Source: an uncultured Tateyamaria sp.
GTDB lineage: Bacteria > Pseudomonadota > Alphaproteobacteria > Rhodobacterales > Rhodobacteraceae
Assembly (NCBI RefSeq): GCF_947488715.1
Contig: NZ_CANLAG010000001.1
Coordinates: 186,001-250,000 of the forward strand
Length of the DNA: 64,000 nt
Direction: 5' to 3'
Positions 17,147 through 24,004 of the stretch are shown in pieces. The translations under genes and the position numbers were made by a program. The notes beneath the pieces are model-generated. The model saw nothing but the letters and a program-made list of their open reading frames with translations. It was not told the origin of the DNA and did not search any database. The stretch's first letter is position 1, and each line of letters opens with the position of its first letter.

Positions 17147-17853
17147 GCGGCAACCCCGAAATAAGCGGCGGTGATCTGGTCCCGCGTGACGTCCTCGACC
17201 CGCCCGGACAGCGACACGCGGCCCTCTTGCAGGCAATAGACGCGGCTGGAAACGGCCAGCGCCTTGGTGATGTCTTGTTCCACGATCATGGCGGTCATGC
17301 CTTGCCCCACAATGCCCGGCAGGGCGTCGTAGATGGATTTGATGATAACGGGCGCGAGGCCGAGGCTGATTTCATCGAACAGGATCAGGTCCGGGTTCGA
17401 CATGAGTGCGCGCCCGATGGCGACCATCTGTTGTTGTCCACCCGACAGGGATGTCGAAGGTTGGTTGCGGCGTTCCTCGAGGACCGGAAACAGGTCATAG
17501 ACTGCGCGCAGCGACCATGGCCCTGCGCGGCCCACCGTTGCGCCGAGTTTCAGGTTCTCTTCGACCGACAGAGAGGCGAATAGCTGGCGACCCTCGGGGA
17601 CCAGCGCGATGCCTGCATAGGCCACCTGATCCGCGCGCAAGGCGCCAATGGGTTTACCGCGGAATTGGACCTGATCGGCGGCATTGGTCAGCAGCCCCGA
17701 GATTGAACGCATCAGCGTCGTCTTGCCTGCGCCGTTTGCACCGATGATGGCAATCACTTCGCCCGGTGCCACATCCATGTCGACGCCGTAGAGCGCCTGA
17801 AAGTCACCATAGTGGGCGTCAAGGCCAGTGAGTTGCAGCAGGGGATCAGACAT
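17143..17853 (-). CDS. Branched-chain-type ABC transporter ATPase (LivF-like)
   Basis: The 236-residue ATPase has Walker A GANGAGKTT (about residue 38-46), the Q-loop region, the signature LSGGQQQMVAIGRAL and Walker B DLILFDEISLGLAP. The start MSDPLLQLTGLDAHYGDFQAL is typical of LivF. The gene overlaps the LivG-like gene by 8 bp at its start and the LivH-like gene by 4 bp at its end. It powers uptake together with the LivG-like ATPase. Confidence 0.93.
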   Translation of the reverse strand: MSDPLLQLTGLDAHYGDFQALYGVDMDVAPGEVIAIIGANGAGKTTLMRSISGLLTNAADQVQFRGKPIGALRADQVAYAGIALVPEGRQLFASLSVEENLKLGATVGRAGPWSLRAVYDLFPVLEERRNQPSTSLSGGQQQMVAIGRALMSNPDLILFDEISLGLAPVIIKSIYDALPGIVGQGMTAMIVEQDITKALAVSSRVYCLQEGRVSLSGRVEDVTRDQITAAYFGVAA

Positions 17854-18574
17854 CAGGGTCAACTCCCAAATAGATTTCCTTGACCTCGGCGCTGTCCATG
17901 ATGGCCTTGGGGGCGCCCTCGGCGATCTTTTTGCCAAAGTCGATGACAATCAGTTTTTCGACAACGGCCAGCAGCGCGTGGACCACGTGTTCGATCCAGA
18001 TGATTGTGGTGCCATTTGCGTGTACGCGCTGGATCGTTTCGATGAGCGCGGTGCATTCGGCCTCGGTCAGGCCACCGGCGATTTCGTCAAGCAACAGCAG
18101 CTTGGGTCTGGCGGACAGGGCGCGGGCCATTTCCAGCCGCTTGCGTTCAAGCAAAGTCAGTGCACCGGCGCGCACGTTCGCCTTGGGCAAGAGCCCGGTG
18201 TCTTCGAGCACCGACAGCACATGGTTTTCGGCGTCGTGGCCGCGCAGGCCTGCGCCTTCCATCGCGCCGACCAGAGCGTTTTCAAAGACGGTCATGCCGC
18301 CAAAGGGTTGCGGCACCTGAAACGACCGGGCGATCCCCATCTTGCACCGGCGCGCGGCGGACGTGGCCGAGATGTCGGCCCCTTCAAAGGTGATCCGGCC
18401 CGCATCCGGGGGAAGCGCGCCGGTGATCAGGTTAAAGAGAGAGGTCTTGCCCGCCCCGTTCGGCCCGAGGATGCCAACAGCCTCCCCTTGGGCCACGTCA
18501 AAGCTGGTGTCGTCGGCGACCACGACGGCGCCGAACGACTTTTGCAGACCAGCGATGGACAACAGGGCAGTCAT
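17846..18574 (-). CDS. Branched-chain-type ABC transporter ATPase (LivG-like)
   Basis: The 242-residue ATPase has Walker A GPNGAGKTSLF (about 36-46) and Walker B LLLLDEIAGGL. The ABC signature is the variant LTLLERKRLEMARAL instead of LSGGQ, a form I recall from a subgroup of LivG/BraF proteins, so I do not read it as inactive. It lies between the binding-protein gene (9 bp upstream) and the LivF-like gene in one operon. Confidence 0.92.
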   Translation of the reverse strand: MTALLSIAGLQKSFGAVVVADDTSFDVAQGEAVGILGPNGAGKTSLFNLITGALPPDAGRITFEGADISATSAARRCKMGIARSFQVPQPFGGMTVFENALVGAMEGAGLRGHDAENHVLSVLEDTGLLPKANVRAGALTLLERKRLEMARALSARPKLLLLDEIAGGLTEAECTALIETIQRVHANGTTIIWIEHVVHALLAVVEKLIVIDFGKKIAEGAPKAIMDSAEVKEIYLGVDPDV

Positions 18575-18583
18575 GGTCGCGAT

Positions 18584-19855
18584 TTATCCCAGCAGTTGCA
18601 GTTCACCACCCACCGGGATTTGCGGTGCGTGTGCGTTGTTGGTGATCACGAGTTCGACGCCGTCGCCCTGTTTCTGCCATTGGCCAGATACCAGCGGCGT
18701 TTTGGACACGTTTGGCACCGGGCCGTTCGACCAGTTCACATCGCCCACGATGGTGGACATGTTGGTACCTTTGATCGCGGCGGCAATCGCCTCTGGGTCG
18801 TCCAGATCGTCAGCGCGGCTGATGGCGTTGGCAATGACTTCGAACAGGGCGTGTTTAAAGCCGATGGGTTGCGTCCATGGACGGCCCGTTGCGGCGGTGA
18901 ACCCGTTCGCCAATTCGCCTGCCGTCGTTCCGGTGAGCGAGGATGCAAATGGGTGGTTCGGGGACCACCAGATTTCGGTCGTCAGGCCGATCCCGCGATC
19001 ACCCAGCGCCGCGATGGCGGAGGGGAAGAGCAGTGCCTTGCCAATGGTCGCAACCTTGGGGTTGAACCCTTGCTGTGCCGCCTGGCTCCAGAAGGTGCCG
19101 AAATCCGGGGGGATCATCACGCCGGTGATGATCTCGCATCCGGCATCCTTGAACGCGGCGATATAGTTGGAAAAGTCGTCGTTGAGCGGCTGGAACCGGC
19201 CCGGATCGACCAGTTCGAAACCTTGTGCCTCAAGCGCCGGGGGCAGGCCGAGTTTGGCGTCACCCCATGCGTTGCCGTCTGCGTCGTTGGGGAACAGCCC
19301 GCCGACCTTTTTGGCCACGCCGCTGTCATTCCAGAGGCCGGTGAAATTGGCGATGACGTCTTCGAGGCCCCAGAAGAAGTGGTAGGTGTATTGGAACCCT
19401 TCGGCGGGATTGCCGCCCCGGCCAAAGAAATAGGGCTGCCATGGTGCGTCGGTGGTGACGCAGGGCACTTCGTTGATCTCGGCCTGATCTGCCACGGGGT
19501 TTGTTGTGTCCGGTGTGGCAGCGGCTGCGATGATGTCGACTTCGTCGGAGAGGATCAGTTCGGCGGCCACTTCGGCGGCGCGGTTGGGGTTAGACTGGCT
19601 GTCCTTCTTGATGATCTCGATGTTGTAGGATTTGCCGTTGTTGGTCACCCCACCGGCAAAGTGAGCGCGCAATCCTTCGAGGATGTAGTCATCGGCCTCG
19701 GCGAACCCGGCCAGAGGGCCAGTCGATGGTGTCACAAAGCCAACCTTGATTGTCGGATTGGCGGCATAGGCCCGTGTGGCTGTCAGGATTGCGGGTGTCG
19801 CAACCGTGGCGGCAAGACCGCCCAGAACGTGGCGGCGTGTGGTTCCAGTTTTCAT
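18584..19855 (-). CDS. ABC transporter substrate-binding protein, Tat-exported
   Basis: The 423-residue periplasmic protein of the LivJ/HAAT type carries a Tat-style leader (TRRHVLGGLAATVATPAIL, cut near RAYA-AN). The mature start TIKVGFVTPSTGPLAGFAEAD is the usual first strand of the Peripla_BP_6 domain. Later features are AAATPDTTNPVADQAE and GLFPNDADGNAWGD. It captures the substrate for the LIV-type transporter encoded just downstream. The ligand is unknown. The flanking BKACE and hydroxyacid dehydrogenase argue for a small carboxylate, perhaps with an amino or quaternary nitrogen group. Confidence 0.9.
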   Translation of the reverse strand: MKTGTTRRHVLGGLAATVATPAILTATRAYAANPTIKVGFVTPSTGPLAGFAEADDYILEGLRAHFAGGVTNNGKSYNIEIIKKDSQSNPNRAAEVAAELILSDEVDIIAAAATPDTTNPVADQAEINEVPCVTTDAPWQPYFFGRGGNPAEGFQYTYHFFWGLEDVIANFTGLWNDSGVAKKVGGLFPNDADGNAWGDAKLGLPPALEAQGFELVDPGRFQPLNDDFSNYIAAFKDAGCEIITGVMIPPDFGTFWSQAAQQGFNPKVATIGKALLFPSAIAALGDRGIGLTTEIWWSPNHPFASSLTGTTAGELANGFTAATGRPWTQPIGFKHALFEVIANAISRADDLDDPEAIAAAIKGTNMSTIVGDVNWSNGPVPNVSKTPLVSGQWQKQGDGVELVITNNAHAPQIPVGGELQLLG

Positions 19856-20003
19856 ATCTCTCCTCCCTGAGAAATCGTTTCGATGATCGGCGCAGTGTTG
19901 TTGGAAACGGTGCGCGTTGCCTCTTTTTGAGGCGATTGGTTTTGGGCTATCATATTCACTTTTTGATCATGATGCCGTTTCACTTGGGGAATATACCTTT
20001 GCG

Positions 20004-20942
20004 TTATGTTGTTTCTCTGTGCGTGAGGATCGCATCGAGGTCGTTGAGATGGCGTGCAATCCGCGCTTTGGTCTTGTCCAGGTCGTCGCTGTTCCAGTCA
20101 CGCAGACCGGCCCCGGCCGCCATGCCGCTGCGGCCATCATCGAGCATCCGTTGCAAGAGCGGGGATGGCGCGTCGCTGGTATCGAGATCGAACAGCACCT
20201 GACGGTGGATGTCTTGTGTCAGCTCCAACCCGACAAGGTCCGCGTTTTCCAAAGGACCCAGCACAGCCATGCGACGTCCAAAACTCGCCTTGACCACGTC
20301 ATCCACAGCCTGCGCCGTGCAAACCCCGTTTTCCACCAGGCTGATCGCCTCGCGCCACAACGCGTGTTGCAGGCGATTGCCGATAAAGCCTGGGACGTCC
20401 TTTTCCACCAGCACCGGGGTTTTGCCCGCATCCGCCAGCAGGTCGACCATCGTGTCGGCCAGATCGCCGTCGGTCCATTCGGTTTTGATGACCTCGACAA
20501 GCGGAATCATGTGCGGGGGGTTCCACCAATGCGTTCCCAGCGCGCGGTGTCGCGTGGTCAGTGCGCCCATGATTTGGGTGATCGGGATGACTGATGTGTT
20601 GGACGCCAGAATGGCGGTGGCGGGTGCGTGGGCCTCGACTTCGGCAAAAATGGATTGTTTGAGGGCCAGCTTTTCAGGCGCGGCTTCGAACACAAAACTG
20701 GCGTTCTGGACGGCGCTGGCGATGCCGTTGCACAGTTCGATCCGTTTGAGTGCTTTGGCGACGTCGGGGTCTGATGCGCCCAGCAATCGCAGGCTGTCGG
20801 ACACCCGTTGCGGCACGCTGGCCAGAACATCCGCGACCGGGTCGGTGATGGTGACGTAGTGCCCGGCACGGGCAAAGGTCAGTGCTATGCCGTGGCCCAT
20901 GAGGCCTCCGCCGATCACCGCAATCTGTTGGTTCTTGACCAT
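20004..20942 (-). CDS. 3-hydroxyacyl-CoA dehydrogenase family protein, gulonate/carnitine dehydrogenase type
   Basis: The 312-residue NAD+-dependent enzyme has IAVIGGGLMGHGIALTFARAGHYVTITDP at the N-terminus, the ASNTS motif (about 115-119), THWWNPPHMIPLVEV with the catalytic His (about 138), and KDVPGFIGNRLQHALWREA. Single-domain members of this length often act on free hydroxy acids (L-gulonate 3-dehydrogenase/lambda-crystallin, L-carnitine dehydrogenase) and not on CoA esters. Its product would be a beta-keto acid, which is the substrate class of the BKACE in the same operon. The exact substrate is inferred only at class level. Confidence 0.85.
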   Translation of the reverse strand: MVKNQQIAVIGGGLMGHGIALTFARAGHYVTITDPVADVLASVPQRVSDSLRLLGASDPDVAKALKRIELCNGIASAVQNASFVFEAAPEKLALKQSIFAEVEAHAPATAILASNTSVIPITQIMGALTTRHRALGTHWWNPPHMIPLVEVIKTEWTDGDLADTMVDLLADAGKTPVLVEKDVPGFIGNRLQHALWREAISLVENGVCTAQAVDDVVKASFGRRMAVLGPLENADLVGLELTQDIHRQVLFDLDTSDAPSPLLQRMLDDGRSGMAAGAGLRDWNSDDLDKTKARIARHLNDLDAILTHRETT

Positions 20943-20945
20943 CGT

Positions 20946-21731
20946 TCAGCCCGCCGTATAGCCGCCGTCGGCATAGAGGATGTGACCAGTGTAAAAATCT
21001 GACGCTTGAGACGACAGGAAGAGAAGGGGACCTGCGAGGTCCTCGGGCTCGCCCAGCCGTCCTTTGGGCACGCGGGTCAGGAACCCGTCGCGCACGGTTT
21101 TGGCGGCGTCCGTATCCTCGAACATCCACGCCGTGAGCGGGGAGCGGAAGACCGTGGGCGCAATGGCGTTGACGGTGATGCCGGTAGGGCCAAGCTCGCA
21201 TCCCAGCGCCTTGGTAATGCCGTCGACGGCGGCTTTGGACGCGCAATAGGCGGTGTAGCCCGCAGGGTGGCCCAGCAGGCCGCGGGCGGAGGACATCAAG
21301 ACGATCTTGCCGCCGTCGCCTTGGGCTTGCATCTGGGCGCTGGCAGCGCGCGCCATCAGCCAGCTTTGGGTGACATTGGCGTCCATGACGTTTTCAAAGG
21401 TGGACGGCTCCATATCTCCGATCCTGGCGACCTTGTTCATGCCCGAGGCCACGACCAGAATGTCGATCCGCCCGTATTTGGCCACCGTTTCGGCGACGAG
21501 CGCAGCACAGGCGTCTTCGCTGTCGGGGCGGGCGTTGATTTGGTGGGTGTCGCCGGTGCAGGTGTCTGCGACCTCAGCCATGGCGTCGGCATTGCCTGCG
21601 GCCAGCACGACCTTGCAACCCGCGCCCGACAGACACCGGGCCGCGACCGCGCCAAAGGCGCCGGATGCGCCGGTGATCAGCGCGACCTTGCCCGAGACAT
21701 CAAAGAAGGAAAGCGGATTGTCGAGGCTCAT
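20946..21731 (-). CDS. SDR-family NAD(P)-dependent oxidoreductase
   Basis: The 261-residue classical short-chain dehydrogenase has the cofactor motif TGASGAFGAVAAR (about 18-30), a catalytic Ser in VLMSSARG (about 143-150) and YTAYCASK (Tyr about 158, Lys about 162), ending in ILYADGGYTAG. It overlaps the cupin gene by 4 bp (ATGA) and precedes the hydroxyacid dehydrogenase by 3 bp, so all three are one translation unit. It may act on an alcohol or keto intermediate of the same pathway. Confidence 0.9.
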   Translation of the reverse strand: MSLDNPLSFFDVSGKVALITGASGAFGAVAARCLSGAGCKVVLAAGNADAMAEVADTCTGDTHQINARPDSEDACAALVAETVAKYGRIDILVVASGMNKVARIGDMEPSTFENVMDANVTQSWLMARAASAQMQAQGDGGKIVLMSSARGLLGHPAGYTAYCASKAAVDGITKALGCELGPTGITVNAIAPTVFRSPLTAWMFEDTDAAKTVRDGFLTRVPKGRLGEPEDLAGPLLFLSSQASDFYTGHILYADGGYTAG

Positions 21732-22078
21732 GGCCGACCTCCTTGGGGGTAGGGGATGACGACCAGCATCTTGCAGATGTGGTTGCTGCGGTTTTCGATG
21801 GTGCGGATTTCGCCGGCGGGGATGGTACAGCTGTCCATGGCGGACAGGACCGTTTCGGTGCCGTCAATGGTGACGGTCATCTCGCCCTCGAGCACGACAT
21901 AGACCTTTTCAAACAGCGTCGCGTCTGGACCGGCGCCGCCGCCGGGCAGGAACTGCGAAAAACCGACCCATTGGTTTTCCGGGCCACCGTCTTCGAACCC
22001 TTGCAGCCGCAAGCCGGTGACGCCCCAGTGATTGGGCGCCTCGTAGGGTGTGGCATCTTCAAATCGTTTGACAAGCAT
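21728..22078 (-). CDS. Cupin-domain protein
   Basis: The 116-residue protein is a single cupin barrel: QFLPGGGAGPDATLFEKVYVVLEGEMTVTIDGTETVLSAMDSCTIPAGEIRTIENRSNHICKMLVVIPY. The first cupin motif lacks the usual HxH pair (GAGPDATLFEKVY instead), so metal binding is doubtful. It may be a structural or sensing partner or a non-metal isomerase. It is the second gene of the operon, after a hairpin-rich spacer, and is coupled to the SDR gene. Confidence 0.82.
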   Translation of the reverse strand: MLVKRFEDATPYEAPNHWGVTGLRLQGFEDGGPENQWVGFSQFLPGGGAGPDATLFEKVYVVLEGEMTVTIDGTETVLSAMDSCTIPAGEIRTIENRSNHICKMLVVIPYPQGGRP

Positions 22079-22095
22079 GTCGGGTCTCCTCCCAG

Positions 22096-22155
22096 AGGTG
22101 CGCGGGAACCGCGCACCTTTCCCCGGCGCCGTAGGGTGCGCGCTTGGCGCGCACC
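22096..22155. repeat. Two perfect hairpins between the cyclase and cupin genes
   Basis: AGGTGCGCGG-gaa-CCGCGCACCT (22096-22118) and GGTGCGCGC-ttg-GCGCGCACC (22135-22155) are perfect stems of 10 and 9 bp, separated by 16 bp. They share the GGTGCGC core with the leuC-leuD spacer element at 6287. This looks like a dispersed REP-type palindrome placed within an operon, where it could modulate RNA stability. Confidence 0.65.
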
Positions 22156-22160
22156 GTTCC

Positions 22161-23000
22161 TTAGAACGTCTCGCCCGCCTCGATGCGGTAGGCTTGATCC
22201 TTGTCCATCATCGCGACCAGTCGGATGATGCACCCGTCGCCGCGATCCCAGTTCCAGGGGAAGAACGCAAAGGTCACGCGCTTGCCCGTCACCCGGTCCA
22301 GATCGCCGCCCACGTTCTCGATGCCCAGAATGCCGTTCTTGAACAGTTTCTGGTGCACCGGCTCCCATTCGGGGAAATCCACCTCCCACGGGGTGCCGCC
22401 GGACCATTCGAGGTATTCCTGCTCTAGATGTGGCAGGATGGGGCCGTTGCGCTGTGGGCCGATGGCGGTGGCCAGCGGGTGGTCATTGGCCTGTGTGTCG
22501 TGGCCCACGACTTTCACACCCTTCTCGACCATCCAGTCGGCCGCCGACGGCACCAGACCGGGGCAATAGGCAAAGTAGTCGCCGTCCTCGTATTGCTTGT
22601 GCCAACCCGTGTTGATGATCAGCACGTCGTTCTTGCGGATGGCGTGGCCACAGGCTTTTTCGAGGTCGTCACCGGTGATCTGTTCCCACTTCTTCTTGGG
22701 GATATCCACGACCAGACCGGTGCCAAAGAAATGCGGCAGCGGCACTTCGTCGATAAAGGGCGTGCCTTGCACCACATGCGCCGGGGCGTCGATGTGGGTG
22801 GTGACGTGCATCGTCGTCGTAATGGTCTGGGACAACACGCCGGATTTCGCCATGTAGTGTTTGCGGTCGATCTGGACGTCCTTGAAGTACGGCCAGTTCG
22901 GGCACTGGAACCCGTAGCGGTGGCTGAGGTTCACGAACTCCAGCCCCATATCGTTGTTGTCGTTTTCCTGGAAATCGATTCCGCGAATATTGACGACCAT
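22161..23000 (-). CDS. Cyclase/kynurenine-formamidase-like metal hydrolase
   Basis: The 279-residue protein belongs to the cyclase family (PF04199). It has the metal motif TTMHVTTHIDAPAHV, close to the family HxGTHxDxPxH pattern, then NDVLIINTGW and KGVKVVGHDTQANDHPL. Members hydrolyse amide, lactone or isatin-type bonds with Mn or Zn. GGGAGGA lies upstream of the ATG at 23000, which fixes the start. A longer frame to 23066 has no ribosome site. It is the first gene of the long operon ending with BKACE and is divergent from the IclR gene. Confidence 0.87.
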   Translation of the reverse strand: MVVNIRGIDFQENDNNDMGLEFVNLSHRYGFQCPNWPYFKDVQIDRKHYMAKSGVLSQTITTTMHVTTHIDAPAHVVQGTPFIDEVPLPHFFGTGLVVDIPKKKWEQITGDDLEKACGHAIRKNDVLIINTGWHKQYEDGDYFAYCPGLVPSAADWMVEKGVKVVGHDTQANDHPLATAIGPQRNGPILPHLEQEYLEWSGGTPWEVDFPEWEPVHQKLFKNGILGIENVGGDLDRVTGKRVTFAFFPWNWDRGDGCIIRLVAMMDKDQAYRIEAGETF

Positions 23001-23141
23001 CCGTTCCTCCCAAAAGCGGTTGCAGGTGTTCTGTATGATGGTGCGTATGTACCGCAATGCGGTCAAGCATTGATTTGAAACCCGCCGCTGCTTAGGCTAA
23101 GCCACGCCAATCAGGGGCGTATGCGACGACGGAGGCGGCAG

Positions 23142-23882
23142 ATGGGTGGAGATATTTCTCATAAAAATCAAGGCATTCAGGTGATTTCCCGTGCGGCTGA
23201 CATCCTGCGCCTTTTGGGTGAGGACACTGGCGGGCTGAGCCTGGGGCAGATTGCGACCCGCGTGAAATTGCCCCGTTCTACGGTACAGCGGATCGTTGCG
23301 GCGCTGTCGGTCGAGGGGTTCATATCAACCGAGAAGGGCTATGGGGGAATCAAGCTGGGCCCGGAGATCCAGAGCCTGGCCCAGGCCGCGGAGGCCGACA
23401 TGCGCGACCGCTTGCGCCCTGTGATGAAACGCATCGCCGATGAGACTGGTGAGACCGTTGATCTGGCCTTGCTGGACGGCGACGGGATGCTGTTTGTCGA
23501 TCAGGTCGTGGGCAGCCAGCGGTTGCGCACCGTGTCCAGCATTGGCGAGCGGTTCCCCCTGACCACGACCGCCAATGGCAAAGCGGCGCTTGCCGCGATG
23601 GAACCCGCACGAGCCACGCGCCTGATCCTTGATGAGCTGGACGGCAACCCGGACCGCCCTCTTGCCGATCTGCTGAGCGAGGTGCAGGCCATCCGTGACG
23701 GTGCGCTGGCGCGAGATGAAAACGAGCATACCGAGGGTGTCTGCGCGCTGGGTTTTGCTATCAGTGATGCCGCGGGCGACATCTATGCGCTGTCCACGCC
23801 GGTGCCTGCGACGCGGTACGAACGTGTCAAAACCCACCTGGAATCGGTGCTGCGCAAGCACCTGATGGGCAGCATCGACTGA
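23142..23882 (+). CDS. IclR-family transcriptional regulator
   Basis: The 246-residue regulator has an N-terminal winged helix (VISRAADILRLLGEDTGGLSLGQIATRVKLPRSTVQRIVAAL, about 12-53) and a C-terminal effector domain (LRPVMKRIADETGETVDLALLDGDGMLFVDQV). GGAGG at 23131-23135 lies 6 nt before the ATG at 23142. The ATG at 23121 precedes that site and is not favoured. The gene faces the cyclase-BKACE operon across about 140 bp, the usual layout for an IclR repressor and its target. The likely effector is the transported acid. Confidence 0.92.
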   Translation: MGGDISHKNQGIQVISRAADILRLLGEDTGGLSLGQIATRVKLPRSTVQRIVAALSVEGFISTEKGYGGIKLGPEIQSLAQAAEADMRDRLRPVMKRIADETGETVDLALLDGDGMLFVDQVVGSQRLRTVSSIGERFPLTTTANGKAALAAMEPARATRLILDELDGNPDRPLADLLSEVQAIRDGALARDENEHTEGVCALGFAISDAAGDIYALSTPVPATRYERVKTHLESVLRKHLMGSID

Positions 23883-24004
23883 CATCCACCTGTCCGGCCC
23901 ACCGTGTCGCACCCCGGCGCGCCCGTGTCGCAAAAGTACTGGACAGGCCTGTCCAGTTCGTCGACGCTTGACCCCAACACGCGGACTGACGACTGGGGAC
24001 AGAC

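Noticed and set aside
17828-19870. A 680-codon plus-strand open frame opposite the LivG-like and binding-protein genes
   Set aside because: It is antisense to two clearly recognised genes, has arginine/glycine-rich non-family sequence and no ribosome site. High GC makes long antisense frames common.
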